Shown one piece after another: positions 9,198-18,238 of a DNA stretch of 64,000 bases. Source of the stretch: Sinorhizobium sp. A49. Its GTDB lineage: Bacteria; Pseudomonadota; Alphaproteobacteria; Rhizobiales; Rhizobiaceae. The stretch covers positions 62,001-126,000 of the forward strand of contig NZ_MUNW01000061.1 in assembly GCF_002002725.1 (NCBI RefSeq). Reading direction: 5' to 3'. Each line of letters begins with the position of its first letter. Position 1 is the stretch's first letter. The notes beneath the pieces were generated by a model, which saw only the letters and a list, made by a program, of their open reading frames with translations, ran no database searches and was not told the DNA's origin. A program made the translations under genes and the position numbers.

Positions 9198-9221
9198 TGC
9201 GCCGCATCTGGAGTTTGTGAC

Positions 9222-9566
9222 ATGCAGGGTATTCTCTACGAAGAAGTGTCGATCTGGCAGTTTCTTTTCATCACCTGTGTTCTGGGCGGCTGGACCGCGT
9301 GGAGAACGGGAAAGAGCGTCGCCGAAGGCTGGGAGGAGCTTCCGCGCCTCTTTGTGTACGTGGCGCTTCTGGGGCTTGGTATCCGCTTTGTGCACCACGC
9401 CCTCTTCGAAGGCACGATGTTCAGTCTGCATTACTACATCGTAGACACGGTGGTACTTTTGTTGTTTGCTACCATAGGTTTCCGGTACTACCGGACCAAG
9501 CAAATGACCAATAACTACTATTGGCTCTATGAGAAGGCTTCGCCTTTCTCCTGGAAAGCCAAATAA
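9222..9566 (+). CDS. Small membrane protein of the liv operon (DUF6867-like)
   Basis: A 114-residue protein with about three hydrophobic segments (near residues 10-24, 45-62 and 70-90) and a Tyr/Trp-rich C-terminus, without catalytic motifs. It sits 24 bases after livF and about 115 bases before livJ, with GGAG eight bases before the ATG, so it belongs to the same transcript. It resembles the conserved rhizobial family that I recall as DUF6867, which occurs at this operon position. The role is unknown; an accessory subunit of the permease is a guess from context only. Confidence 0.8.
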   Translation: MQGILYEEVSIWQFLFITCVLGGWTAWRTGKSVAEGWEELPRLFVYVALLGLGIRFVHHALFEGTMFSLHYYIVDTVVLLLFATIGFRYYRTKQMTNNYYWLYEKASPFSWKAK

Positions 9567-9681
9567 AGGGAACAGCGCGCGCCGGCCGCCGCGGCCGGTG
9601 CGAAAGAAATACCGGCGCGAATTACGGTGGGCATTGCGCAGGTTGGTAACGAGACCCGCTCGGATAATTGGGAGTAACAAA

Positions 9682-10800
9682 ATGAAAAAGTCTCTTCTGT
9701 CGGTCGTTGCCCTGTCGGCGATGGTCGCTTTCAGCGGCACCGCATGGGCTGATATTCTCGTTGGCGTTGCTGGCCCGCTGACGGGCCCGAACGCTGCCTT
9801 CGGCGCACAGCTGCAGAAAGGTGCCGAACAGGCTGCTGCAGACATCAATGCTGCCGGTGGTATCAATGGGGAACAGATCAAGGTTGTGCTCGGCGACGAC
9901 GTTTCCGACGCCAAGCAGGGCGTTTCGGTCGCCAACAAGTTCGTTGCTGACGGCGTGAAGTTCGTTGTCGGCCACTTCAACTCGGGCGTGTCCATCCCGG
10001 CTTCCGAAGTCTATGCCGAAAACGGCATCCTGCAGGTAACGCCGGCTTCCACCAACCCGCAGTTCACCGAGCGCGGCCTCTGGAACACTTTCCGCACCTG
10101 CGGTCGTGACGACCAGCAGGGTGCCGTTGCCGGCGCCTTCCTTGCTGCCAACCACAAGGACGCCAAGATCGCCGTCATTCACGACAAGACCCCTTATGGT
10201 CAGGGCCTTGCCGATGAAACCAAGAAGTCGATGAACGAAGCCGGCCTCAATGAAGCCCTCTATGAAGGCATCAACACCGGCGACAAGGACTTCTCGGCCC
10301 TTATCGCCAAGATGAAGGAAGCCGGCGTTTCGATCGTCTATTACGGCGGTCTGCACACCGAAGCCGGTCTGATCATGCGCCAGATGAAGGACCAGGGCCT
10401 CAAGGCTACCCTGATGTCGGGCGACGGTATCGTTTCGAACGAACTGGCCTCGATCGCCGGCGACGCTGTTGACGGCACGCTGATGACGTTTGCTCCGGAT
10501 CCGCGCAAGAACCCGGCTGCCAAGGAACTCGTCGAAAAGTTCCGCGCTGCCGGCTTCGAACCGGAAGCCTACACGCTCTACGCCTACGCTGCTCTGCAGG
10601 TTGTGGCTGAAGCTGCCAAGGCTGGCGGCACCACCGACCCGCAGGCCGTTGCCGAAGCGATCAAGGCCAAGGGCCCGTTCAAGACCGCCATCGGCGAACT
10701 CGGCTATGACGAAAAGGGCGACATCACCCGTCCGGACTACGTCATGTACACCTGGAAGAAGGGTGAAGACGGCAAGTACAGCTACTTCGAAAACGAGTAA
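9682..10800 (+). CDS. livJ: Branched-chain amino-acid ABC transporter substrate-binding protein
   Basis: Periplasmic binding protein (372 aa) of the Leu/Ile/Val-binding family. A Sec signal peptide ([23 protein letters not shown], cleavage after residue 23) is followed by [20 protein letters not shown], the usual start of the mature type I fold, and by [12 protein letters not shown] start it at the ATG at 9682, with GGGAG upstream. A longer in-frame opening from 9529 would place the signal peptide internally and is rejected. A Rho-independent terminator follows, closing the liv operon. In rhizobia such proteins can also bind other amino acids such as GABA or alanine (family knowledge). Confidence 0.94.
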   Translation: MKKSLLSVVALSAMVAFSGTAWADILVGVAGPLTGPNAAFGAQLQKGAEQAAADINAAGGINGEQIKVVLGDDVSDAKQGVSVANKFVADGVKFVVGHFNSGVSIPASEVYAENGILQVTPASTNPQFTERGLWNTFRTCGRDDQQGAVAGAFLAANHKDAKIAVIHDKTPYGQGLADETKKSMNEAGLNEALYEGINTGDKDFSALIAKMKEAGVSIVYYGGLHTEAGLIMRQMKDQGLKATLMSGDGIVSNELASIAGDAVDGTLMTFAPDPRKNPAAKELVEKFRAAGFEPEAYTLYAYAALQVVAEAAKAGGTTDPQAVAEAIKAKGPFKTAIGELGYDEKGDITRPDYVMYTWKKGEDGKYSYFENE

Positions 10801-10840
10801 ATCTCGCTTCGAGGTTCGCTGAACCACGTCAGAACTTCGA

Positions 10841-10869
10841 AAGCCCGGCGAGCGATCGCCGGGCTTTTC
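10841..10869 (+). terminator. Rho-independent terminator of the liv operon
   Basis: An 11-bp stem (AAGCCCGGCGA with its complement) closes on a 4-base GCGA loop and runs into CTTTTCGTTT, 40 bases after the livJ stop. The rest of the gap to 11029 shows no further feature I can support. Confidence 0.88.
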
Positions 10870-11029
10870 GTTTCTGGACGAGTGTTTCGACGGATGGTGA
10901 CGCTTGGACAACGTGCTCTATGTCAGCAAGGGCTCGCGCAACGCGGCTTTCGCTCCGCCAGCGCAAGGCTGTCCCTCGCTGCCATTTCGTGCACTATCGC
11001 CGAACGATTCTGTTTTCTGAGGTTGTCCC

Positions 11030-12004
11030 ATGAGTTCCAAGCCGCGCATTCTCGTCACCCGCCGTTGGCCGCAAGCGGTGGAGCGCGTGCTGGCCGAGCG
11101 GTTCGATGTCGTCTTGAACCAGGATGACGTGCCCATGTCGGCCGATCAACTGGCGCAGGCGCTGCGTGACTTCGATGCCGTGTTGCCGACCGTTTCCGAC
11201 CGTCTGCCGGCAAGCCTGTTCGACGGCGCCGGCATCAGCGCAAAAATCCTCGGCAACTATGGTGTCGGCTACAACCACATCGATGTGGCCGCCGCCAAGG
11301 CCGCCAACATCGTTGTTACCAACACGCCCGGCGTCCTGACCGATTGCACTGCCGACATCGCCATGACGCTGATGCTGGCCGTCGCCCGGCGTGCGGGCGA
11401 GGGCGAGCGCCAGATCAGGGCGGGCGAATGGACCGGCTGGCGGCCGACGCACATGATCGGTAGCAAGGTGACCGGCAAGACGCTGGGCATCATCGGTTTC
11501 GGCCGCATCGGCAAGGCGATGGCGAAACGCTGTCATTTCGGTTTTGACATGGAGGTGGTTTTCTACAACCGCTCGCGCGTCGATGCGGCGGAAGCCGCGC
11601 GCTATGGTGCCCGTCAGCTCGATACCGTTGACGAGGTTCTTGCGGTCGCCGACTTTGTTTCGCTGCATTGCCCGGGTGGCGGCGAGAACCGGCGCCTCAT
11701 CAACGCCGAACGGCTGGCGAAAATGAAAAAGGCAGCCTATCTCGTCAACACCGCGCGCGGCGACGTGGTTGACGAGCCGGCGCTGATCGAGGCGTTGAAG
11801 ACCGGCGTGATCAGGGGCGCCGGTCTCGACGTGTTCGAGGCGGAGCCGAATGTACCGGCCGGGTTAAGGGCGCTCGAAAACGTCGTCCTGCTGCCGCATC
11901 TGGGCAGTGCGACCGAGGAAACGCGCGTCGCCATGGGCATGAAGGTGGTCGACAACATCACCGCCTTCTTCGAAGGCCGAGAGCCGCCGGATCGCGTTGC
12001 CTGA
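11030..12004 (+). CDS. D-2-hydroxyacid dehydrogenase (glyoxylate/hydroxypyruvate reductase type)
   Basis: NAD(P)H-dependent reductase of the D-isomer 2-hydroxyacid dehydrogenase family, 324 aa. A catalytic N-terminal domain contains NYGVGYNHID. The Rossmann domain carries GFGRIGKAMAKR near residue 165. The catalytic Arg lies in NTARGDVVDEPAL, the Glu in DVFEAEPNVP and the His in LLPHLGSATEETR. The glyoxylate reductase (GyaR-like) branch is the best match, but other 2-oxoacids are possible. The gene stands alone between terminated liv and urease units; GAGG lies before the ATG. An alternative product name such as phosphoglycerate dehydrogenase is unlikely because no ACT domain is present. Confidence 0.85.
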   Translation: MSSKPRILVTRRWPQAVERVLAERFDVVLNQDDVPMSADQLAQALRDFDAVLPTVSDRLPASLFDGAGISAKILGNYGVGYNHIDVAAAKAANIVVTNTPGVLTDCTADIAMTLMLAVARRAGEGERQIRAGEWTGWRPTHMIGSKVTGKTLGIIGFGRIGKAMAKRCHFGFDMEVVFYNRSRVDAAEAARYGARQLDTVDEVLAVADFVSLHCPGGGENRRLINAERLAKMKKAAYLVNTARGDVVDEPALIEALKTGVIRGAGLDVFEAEPNVPAGLRALENVVLLPHLGSATEETRVAMGMKVVDNITAFFEGREPPDRVA

Positions 12005-12157
12005 GACAGTGGCTGTTTGATGGGCATTGGCTGCACAGAAACCGGCCTCCGTGCCGTTTTTCTTTGCAAAACAATAGCTTGACTTGAAGGTGCGGGATGC
12101 TGACGATAGCGACGTTCTCGGGCCGTTTCGGCCTGTGAAGCATTTCGGCGGATGGTC

Positions 12158-12991
12158 ATGAGCAATGCGGCAATCATCGCCCCGCAGCGGGCGTTCGGAA
12201 AAGGCCGGCTGGTCGCGAAAGCGGCCGTCGGGCGCACGCGCATTGCCGAGCTTTACCAGGAAGGCTGCGCCAAGATCCGGCTGCCGAAAACCTTCGACAG
12301 TTCGATGGAAGCCGTGCTGATCAATTCGTCGGGTGGGCTCACCGGCGGCGACCGCATGGCCTGGGAGATCGAAGCGGGCGCCGCGACCGAGCTGACCGTC
12401 ACCACGCAGGCCTGCGAGAAGATCTATAAGGCAAGCGCCGGCACGGTCGACGTCACGACACGGATCGACGTGGCGGCGGGCGCACGGGTCGACTGGCTAC
12501 CGCAGGAGACGATCCTGTTCGACCGTGCATCGCTGACGCGCTCGCTCGACGTCCAGCTTGACGACGGCGCGACATTTCTCGCCGTCGAGGCCGTACTGCT
12601 CGGCCGCAAGGCGATGGGTGAAGCGATGCAGGCGGGCCTCTTTCGCGACCGCTGGCGCATTCGCGTCGATAACGGGTTGCTGCACGCGGAAAACCTGACC
12701 TTCGCCGACGATATCGCCGCCCTTGTCGCCCGCACCGCCGTCTTGGGCGGGAGCGTGGCATTCGCGACGCTGCTTTACACCGGACCCGATTGCGAGTTGC
12801 TGCTGCCGCAGCTGCGCGCACGCGTCGAAACGCAAGCGGGGGCTGGCATCAGTCACATCAAGATCGGTGGTCGCGACAAACTGGTCGCACGCTTTGCAGC
12901 CGCGGACGGCTTCTCGCTCAGAAAAATCCTCATCCCGGTCATTTCGCACTTGCGCAAGCAAAAGACAGTGCCGAAAGTCTGGGTTCTCTAA
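12158..12991 (+). CDS. ureD: Urease accessory protein UreD
   Basis: Scaffold protein of the urease maturation complex. It binds apo-urease and with UreF and UreG delivers nickel. 277 aa, typical length, with the diagnostic [14 protein letters not shown] segment near residue 50 and [14 protein letters not shown] 12158 is chosen over 12152 because GGCGGA lies five bases before it. It is the first gene of the urease operon. A possible -35 (TTGACT, 12079-12084) lies upstream, but no convincing -10 accompanies it. ureA follows after 25 bases. Confidence 0.94.
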   Translation: MSNAAIIAPQRAFGKGRLVAKAAVGRTRIAELYQEGCAKIRLPKTFDSSMEAVLINSSGGLTGGDRMAWEIEAGAATELTVTTQACEKIYKASAGTVDVTTRIDVAAGARVDWLPQETILFDRASLTRSLDVQLDDGATFLAVEAVLLGRKAMGEAMQAGLFRDRWRIRVDNGLLHAENLTFADDIAALVARTAVLGGSVAFATLLYTGPDCELLLPQLRARVETQAGAGISHIKIGGRDKLVARFAAADGFSLRKILIPVISHLRKQKTVPKVWVL

Positions 12992-13016
12992 TCCGCAATC
13001 AAACCGGTGGCGACGC

Positions 13017-13319
13017 ATGAATCTTACCCCGCGCGAAAAGGACAAGCTGTTGATTTCCATGGCCGCGATGGTTGCCCGTCGCCGCCTGGAGCGCGGCGTC
13101 AAGCTCAACCATCCAGAAGCGATCGCGCTGATCACCGACTTCGTCGTCGAAGGCGCACGTGACGGCCGATCGGTTGCGGAGCTGATGGAAGCGGGCGCCC
13201 ATGTGATCACCCGTGCGCAGGTGATGGAAGGGATCGCGGAGATGATCCACGACATCCAGGTGGAGGCGACCTTCCCTGACGGTACCAAGCTCGTCACCGT
13301 GCACGAACCGATCCGCTGA
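13017..13319 (+). CDS. ureA: Urease gamma subunit
   Basis: Smallest structural subunit of urease (urea to ammonia and carbamate), exactly 100 aa as in the family. It opens with [20 protein letters not shown] and contains [20 protein letters not shown], both hallmark segments. The start at 13017 is well inside a longer open frame; the upstream part overlaps ureD in another frame and is not coding. A DUF1272 gene separates it from ureB, an arrangement seen in rhizobial urease operons. Confidence 0.96.
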   Translation: MNLTPREKDKLLISMAAMVARRRLERGVKLNHPEAIALITDFVVEGARDGRSVAELMEAGAHVITRAQVMEGIAEMIHDIQVEATFPDGTKLVTVHEPIR

Positions 13320-13331
13320 GGAGGTTGGAAC

Positions 13332-13586
13332 ATGTTGGCACTACGCCCGAACTGCGAATGCTGCGACAAGGATCTGCCGCCCGACAGCCGCGAAGCGATG
13401 ATCTGCACCTTCGAGTGCACCTTCTGCGCCGAGTGCGTCGAAGGCAAGCTCGGCGGATCCTGCCCTAACTGCGGCGGCGAGTTTACCCGTCGCCCGGTGC
13501 GACCCGCCGCGCTGCTTGTGAAATATCCGGCATCGACCGAGCGGGTGCTGAAGCCGCAAGGCTGTGCTGACGCCGACGCGGCTTGA
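13332..13586 (+). CDS. DUF1272 cysteine-rich protein inside the urease operon
   Basis: An 84-residue protein with nine cysteines, mainly arranged as CX2C pairs (CECC, CTFECTFCAEC, CPNC), which looks like a small zinc-ribbon or RING-like metal-binding fold. It matches the DUF1272 family as I know it. It lies 12 bases after ureA and 18 before ureB with GAGGAGG upstream, so it is cotranscribed with the urease structural genes. A role in nickel or zinc handling is plausible but purely inferred from the cysteines and location. Confidence 0.85.
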   Translation: MLALRPNCECCDKDLPPDSREAMICTFECTFCAECVEGKLGGSCPNCGGEFTRRPVRPAALLVKYPASTERVLKPQGCADADAA

Positions 13587-13604
13587 GAGGGGAGCGAGCA
13601 AGAC

Positions 13605-13910
13605 ATGATCCCAGGGGAAATCATTGCCGCAAGCGGCGAGATCGAACTCAACCACGGGCTGGAGACGGTAACCATCGAGGTTTCCAACACCGGCGACCGG
13701 CCGGTGCAGGTCGGCAGCCACTATCATTTTGCCGAAACCAATGCCGGGCTCGACTTCGACCGCACCGCTGCTCACGGCAAGCGGCTCGATATTCCTGCGG
13801 GCACGGCTGTGCGTTTCGAGCCGGGACAGAAAAGACAGGTCACACTCATTCCGCTTTCGGGCAAGCGCGAGGTTTTCGGCTTCCGCCAGAAGGTCATGGG
13901 AAAGCTTTAG
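13605..13910 (+). CDS. ureB: Urease beta subunit
   Basis: Structural beta subunit of urease, 101 aa, with [18 protein letters not shown] at the start and the conserved [20 protein letters not shown]. Bacterial urease assembles as (UreABC)3. It follows DUF1272 closely, and the LprI-like gene starts two bases after its stop, so the whole block reads as one transcript. Confidence 0.96.
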   Translation: MIPGEIIAASGEIELNHGLETVTIEVSNTGDRPVQVGSHYHFAETNAGLDFDRTAAHGKRLDIPAGTAVRFEPGQKRQVTLIPLSGKREVFGFRQKVMGKL

Positions 13911-13912
13911 GG

Positions 13913-14335
13913 ATGAAAATCAGAACCACGATTATCGCCGGCATATTGCTGCTTGCGGCGTCGCCGGCTCTGGCGCAGGAGGATGATATCAATTGCGCCA
14001 ACGCAATGACGCAGGCGGATATGAACATCTGCTCTCACAGGGATTATGAGGCGGCCGATACCGAACTCAATACGGTCTACAAGCAGACTGTTGTGGCGAT
14101 GCGGGCCAAGGACAAGGAACTGGGCGATATCAGCGCCGATTATGTCGGTGCGGAGGAGGCGCTGAAGAAGGCGCAGCGCGCCTGGATCGGCTATCGTGAC
14201 GGTCAGTGCGAGCTTGCCGGCTTCGAGGCACGTGGCGGTTCAATGGAGCCGATGCTCGTCTCCGGCTGCCTGGCGCAACTGACCACGACACGCACCGAGG
14301 AGCTGAAAGCGCTGCTCGAGCCCACAGAGAACTAG
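13913..14335 (+). CDS. Secreted LprI-like (DUF1311) protein in the urease operon
   Basis: A 140-aa exported protein. The signal peptide MKIRTTIIAGILLLAASPALA is followed by a DUF1311/LprI-type domain with NCANAMTQADMNICSHRDYEA, the DxxLNxxY-like TELNTVYKQ and RAWIGYRDGQCELAGFEARG. Family members include periplasmic lysozyme inhibitors, but most are uncharacterised. It starts two bases after ureB. I place the start at 13913; the longer reading frame upstream is a shadow of ureB. What a periplasmic protein does for a cytoplasmic enzyme operon is not evident. Confidence 0.8.
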   Translation: MKIRTTIIAGILLLAASPALAQEDDINCANAMTQADMNICSHRDYEAADTELNTVYKQTVVAMRAKDKELGDISADYVGAEEALKKAQRAWIGYRDGQCELAGFEARGGSMEPMLVSGCLAQLTTTRTEELKALLEPTEN

Positions 14336-14340
14336 CCCAG

Positions 14341-14985
14341 ATGTCTCGCCGCACCATCATGATCGTCGGTAATGGAGATGTGCCGGAAGGCGGTGCCGCA
14401 ACGATCGACGCGGCTGATGTCGTCATCCGCTTCAACGATTGCCGGTCGGTTGGAACGGGTGGGACGAGGACCGATATCGTCGCCGTCTGCAATACCGGCC
14501 GGCCGGCGCTTGCGATGCTCGGCGGTGGACGCTGGAAGAACAGCGCCGCTGTACGGCAGGCGCGCGAGATCTGGAGCGTGCGGTCGGGTGAGAAGTTTGC
14601 CGGCATGCGTGCGGAATTGGCTGAAACGCATCCGGATCTCGACGATTTCTGCGACGATTACACCGCTGGTTTCGAGAGCTTTGCGGTGGCAACCGGTCGG
14701 GCGCATCGGATCATTTCCGTCGCCGCGCACGAGCAGCTGGACCGGGATTTGTCGCGGTTCGCGCCCACGCCTTATGTCGTGCCGTCGAGCGGAATGGTGG
14801 TGATTGCCGACGTGCTCTCCGGTTTCGCCTCGGCCGGCGACGACATTGTTCTGGCTGGGTTCGGTCATGACGGGTGGGGGCTGCATCCCTTTGCCGCCGA
14901 GCGCCGCTATGTCGATGCTCTGGTGGCCGGTGGCCAGCTTCGTCGTCTTTCCCCGTTTTCTTCAGACTTGTCCCAAGGAGCCTGA
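14341..14985 (+). CDS. Urease operon accessory protein, GT29 (sialyltransferase)-like
   Basis: A 214-aa soluble protein annotated in rhizobia as 'urease operon accessory protein'. Its N-terminus ([12 protein letters not shown], then [11 protein letters not shown] and GTRTDIV) resembles the L-motif of family 29 glycosyltransferases. The segment [13 protein letters not shown] with [12 protein letters not shown] resembles the S-motif and the region after it. No signal peptide is visible. It lies 5 bases after the LprI-like gene and 4 bases before ureC. A glycosyltransferase fold is my inference from motif pattern. Activity, acceptor and link to urease are unknown. The ATG at 14341 is preferred over upstream in-frame starts, which overlap the previous gene. 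Confidence 0.72.
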   Translation: MSRRTIMIVGNGDVPEGGAATIDAADVVIRFNDCRSVGTGGTRTDIVAVCNTGRPALAMLGGGRWKNSAAVRQAREIWSVRSGEKFAGMRAELAETHPDLDDFCDDYTAGFESFAVATGRAHRIISVAAHEQLDRDLSRFAPTPYVVPSSGMVVIADVLSGFASAGDDIVLAGFGHDGWGLHPFAAERRYVDALVAGGQLRRLSPFSSDLSQGA

Positions 14986-14989
14986 ACCC

Positions 14990-16702
14990 ATGCCCTACAA
15001 GATGTCGCGCGCGGCCTATGCCAACATGTTCGGCCCGACGGTCGGCGACAAGGTTCGGCTTGCCGACACGGAGCTGTTCATCGAGGTGGAGAAGGACTTC
15101 ACCACCTATGGCGAGGAAGTGAAGTTCGGCGGCGGCAAGGTCATCCGCGACGGCATGGGCCAGAGCCAGGTGACGCGGGCGGCAGGCGCCGTCGATACCG
15201 TCATCACCAATGCGCTGATCGTCGACCACTGGGGCATCGTCAAGGCGGATATCGGGCTGAAGGACGGGCGCATCGCGGCGATCGGCAAGGCCGGCAATCC
15301 CGACATGCAGCAAGGCGTGACGATCATCGTCGGCCCCGGCACGGAGGTGATCGCGGGCGAAGGCAAAATCGTTACCGCCGGCGGCATGGACAGCCACATC
15401 CACTTCATCTGCCCGCAGCAGATCGAGGAAGCGCTGATGAGCGGGCTCACCTGCATGCTCGGCGGCGGAACAGGGCCCGCGCACGGGACGCTTGCAACCA
15501 CGTGCACGCCCGGCCCGTGGCATCTCGCCCGTATGATCGAGGCGGCGGATGCCTTTCCGATGAACCTTGCCTTTGCCGGCAAGGGCAATGCCTCGCTTCC
15601 CGGCGCGCTGGTCGAGATGGTGCTTGCGGGTGCCACATCGCTGAAGCTGCATGAGGATTGGGGCTCGACACCGGCTGCCGTCGACTGCTGCCTCAGCGTT
15701 GCCGACGACTACGACGTCCAGGTGATGATCCACACCGATACGCTGAACGAGAGCGGCTTCGTCGAGGATACCATTGCTGCAATCAAGGGCCGCACCATCC
15801 ATGCCTTCCACACGGAAGGCGCTGGTGGCGGCCATGCGCCCGATATCATCAAGATCTGCGGCCAGCCCAACGTCATCCCGTCGTCGACCAACCCGACCCG
15901 GCCCTACACCAAAAACACGCTCGCCGAGCACCTTGATATGCTGATGGTCTGCCATCATCTGTCGCCGTCGATCCCCGAGGACATTGCCTTTGCCGAAAGC
16001 CGCATCCGCAAGGAGACGATCGCCGCCGAAGACATCCTGCACGATATCGGCGCTTTCTCGATCATCTCGTCCGACAGCCAGGCGATGGGTCGCGTCGGCG
16101 AGGTGGCGATCCGCACCTGGCAGACCGCCGACAAGATGAAGCGCCAGCGGGGCGCGCTGCCGCAGGAAAACGGCGACAACGACAATTTCCGGGTCAAGCG
16201 CTACATCGCAAAATACACGATCAACCCGGCGATCGCCCATGGCCTCAGCCACGAGCTCGGTTCGCTCGAAGTCGGCAAGCGCGCCGATCTCGTTGTCTGG
16301 AACCCGGCCTTCTTCGGCGTCAAACCCGATCTGGTGCTGATCGGTGGCACGATCGCGGCAGCACCCATGGGCGATCCCAACGCCTCGATCCCGACGCCGC
16401 AGCCGGTGCATTACCGGCCGATGTTCGGCGCTTACGGCAAGAGCCGGACGAATTCCTCGGTCACCTTCGTGTCGCAGGCCTCGCTCGATGCGGGGCTTGC
16501 CGGAAGGCTCGGCGTCGCCAAGCAGCTCGTTGCCGTCAGGAACACCCGCAGTGGTATCGGCAAGGCGTCGATGATCCACAACAACCTGACGCCGCATGTC
16601 GAGGTCGATCCGGAAACCTACGAGGTGCGCGCCGATGGCGAGCTTCTCACTTGCGAGCCGGCGACCGTTCTGCCGATGGCGCAGCGCTATTTCCTGTTCT
16701 GA
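14990..16702 (+). CDS. ureC: Urease alpha (catalytic) subunit
   Basis: Catalytic subunit, 570 aa. All nickel ligands of the family can be read: His136 and His138 (SHIHF), carbamylated Lys219 (SLKLHEDWG), His248 ([12 protein letters not shown]), His274 ([15 protein letters not shown]) and Asp362 ([12 protein letters not shown]). The flap catalytic His322 is in MVCHHLSP. Numbering is offset by exactly two from Klebsiella urease, so the enzyme looks intact. The start [17 protein letters not shown] has AAGGAG upstream; an in-frame ATG at 15002 would give the shorter canonical N-terminus. Confidence 0.97.
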   Translation: MPYKMSRAAYANMFGPTVGDKVRLADTELFIEVEKDFTTYGEEVKFGGGKVIRDGMGQSQVTRAAGAVDTVITNALIVDHWGIVKADIGLKDGRIAAIGKAGNPDMQQGVTIIVGPGTEVIAGEGKIVTAGGMDSHIHFICPQQIEEALMSGLTCMLGGGTGPAHGTLATTCTPGPWHLARMIEAADAFPMNLAFAGKGNASLPGALVEMVLAGATSLKLHEDWGSTPAAVDCCLSVADDYDVQVMIHTDTLNESGFVEDTIAAIKGRTIHAFHTEGAGGGHAPDIIKICGQPNVIPSSTNPTRPYTKNTLAEHLDMLMVCHHLSPSIPEDIAFAESRIRKETIAAEDILHDIGAFSIISSDSQAMGRVGEVAIRTWQTADKMKRQRGALPQENGDNDNFRVKRYIAKYTINPAIAHGLSHELGSLEVGKRADLVVWNPAFFGVKPDLVLIGGTIAAAPMGDPNASIPTPQPVHYRPMFGAYGKSRTNSSVTFVSQASLDAGLAGRLGVAKQLVAVRNTRSGIGKASMIHNNLTPHVEVDPETYEVRADGELLTCEPATVLPMAQRYFLF

Positions 16703-16715
16703 TCGGCAAACGACG

Positions 16716-17411
16716 TTGTCTCGAAATGGTGGCGTCTGGCGGGCGCTCAAATGGACCGCCTATGGACTGCTGGGGCTTGTCCTTGCTGTCGTGCTCGGAA
16801 CCCTTGTCCCGCGACCGCTGCTACCGATGACCGCGACAGCCGCGGCAGCGACTGCCGTCGGCGAACGTATCCTGATCCTCTCCGGCCCGATCCACACCGA
16901 TATCGCCATTCCGCTCAACGACGAGACCCGTGCGATGTTTGCCTTTGCCGGTGAGGCGGGCGTGCCGCTGGATCATCCGGAGGCGCGATGGCTGATTTTC
17001 GGCTGGGGTGGCCGCTCGTTCTACCTGGAAACGCCGACGTGGTCGGAGCTGAAGCTGATGCCGGTTTTTCGGGCGCTGACGGTCGACCGCTCGGTGATGC
17101 ATGTGGATATCGCCGGTCCGATCGTCGAGCCACAGCCGTCGGTCACAAGCGTCGATCTCGATCGCGTCGATTTCGACAGACTCATGACATTCATCTCCGA
17201 AAGCTTTGCAAGGAACGGCGCCGCCGCCGTTCCGGTCGAAGGCTTTTCCTATGGATACGCCGACCGCTTCTTCGAGGCGGAGGGTACATTCAACGCGCTG
17301 TTCGGCTGCAACACGTGGACGGCAAGGGCCTTGCGCGAAGCGGGCTTGCGGACGGGGCTGTGGAATCCCCTGCCATCGACCCTTGGCCTGTCGTTGCGGC
17401 TTCATAACTGA
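16716..17411 (+). CDS. TIGR02117/DUF2459 protein of the urease region
   Basis: A 231-aa protein with one N-terminal membrane anchor (KWTAYGLLGLVLAVVLGTLV, residues 12-31) and an extracytoplasmic domain containing SGPIHTDIAIPL, WGGRSFYLETPTW and GCNTWTARALREAGL. This matches the conserved family known only as 'hypothetical protein, urease region' (TIGR02117). No in-frame ATG exists between the ureC stop and the anchor, so a TTG start at 16716 is the likeliest. Conserved His and Cys residues could point to a papain-like fold, but I cannot show activity. It begins 13 bases after ureC. Confidence 0.8.
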   Translation: MSRNGGVWRALKWTAYGLLGLVLAVVLGTLVPRPLLPMTATAAAATAVGERILILSGPIHTDIAIPLNDETRAMFAFAGEAGVPLDHPEARWLIFGWGGRSFYLETPTWSELKLMPVFRALTVDRSVMHVDIAGPIVEPQPSVTSVDLDRVDFDRLMTFISESFARNGAAAVPVEGFSYGYADRFFEAEGTFNALFGCNTWTARALREAGLRTGLWNPLPSTLGLSLRLHN

Positions 17412-17603
17412 GGCATTGCTGCGTTCGGTACGGCCGCCAGAGGCATGCGCTTGCCGCATGGCTGCCATGCCCGCGGGTGAATCGCCGCCTTTCGTGCTGC
17501 ACCGCAGCGGAATTTCCGGTAGGAAGCGGGCTGATATTTTCCTCGATCGCGATTGTTCTTCAGGGCCGCTCGCGATCGAGTGCCCGCACTGAAGGAGATG
17601 ACC

Positions 17604-18143
17604 ATGCTCGGCAGAAAAGTACCCTCCGTAACGTTCCGCACCCGCGTTCGCGATGAAGCCGTCGGCGGCTCCAACCCGTTCCGTTGGCAGGACGTTTCCT
17701 CCGACGATTACTTCGCCGGCAAGCGCGTCATCCTGTTCTCGCTCCCGGGCGCCTTCACGCCCACCTGCTCGACCTTCCAGCTGCCCGACTTCGAAAAGCT
17801 GACAGCCGAATTCAACGCTGAAGGCGTCGACGAAATCTACTGCATCTCGGTCAACGATGCCTTCGTGATGAACGCCTGGGGCAAGTCGCAGAACCTCGAA
17901 AACGTCAAGTTGATCCCGGATGGTTCGGGCGAGTTCACCCGCAAGATGGGCATGCTCGTCGCCAAGGACAATCTCGGCTTCGGCATGCGCTCCTGGCGCT
18001 ACGCCGCTGTCGTCGACAACGGTGTTGTCGTGCAGTGGTTCGAGGAAGAAGGCTATTCCGACAACTGCGACAGCGATCCCTACGGCGTTTCCTCGCCGCA
18101 GAACATTCTCGAGACGCTGAAGTCGCAGAAGCTCGCAGCCTGA
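17604..18143 (+). CDS. Peroxiredoxin (Prx5/type II)
   Basis: Thiol peroxidase of 179 aa with the active-site motif LPGAFTPTCSTFQLPDF (peroxidatic Cys near residue 50) and SVNDAFVMNAWGKSQ, typical of the Prx5 subfamily that reduces H2O2 and organic peroxides with glutaredoxin or thioredoxin. GAAGGAG lies six bases before ATG 17604; the earlier in-frame ATG at 17598 has no room for that RBS. The gene has its own terminator and stands between two parts of the urease cluster. The gap from 17412 to 17603 shows nothing recognisable apart from the RBS. Confidence 0.9.
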   Translation: MLGRKVPSVTFRTRVRDEAVGGSNPFRWQDVSSDDYFAGKRVILFSLPGAFTPTCSTFQLPDFEKLTAEFNAEGVDEIYCISVNDAFVMNAWGKSQNLENVKLIPDGSGEFTRKMGMLVAKDNLGFGMRSWRYAAVVDNGVVVQWFEEEGYSDNCDSDPYGVSSPQNILETLKSQKLAA

Positions 18144-18170
18144 TCAGGCTGGCGAATGGGCCGATTTTTG

Positions 18171-18199
18171 AAACCCCGGTGCTAGCGCCGGGGTTTTTT
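18171..18199 (+). terminator. Rho-independent terminator after peroxiredoxin
   Basis: AACCCCGG and CCGGGGTT arms around a TGCTAGCG loop, followed by six or more T residues (GGGGTTTTTTATTG). It separates the peroxiredoxin transcript from ABM-ureEFG. Confidence 0.9.
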
Positions 18200-18238
18200 A
18201 TTGCTACACTGTGAGATGAAAAAGATGTCGAGGGTTCA

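Noticed and set aside
14711-16750. 679-aa minus-strand open frame opposite ureC
   Set aside because: ureC has all active-site residues on the plus strand; the antisense frame has no recognisable domain.
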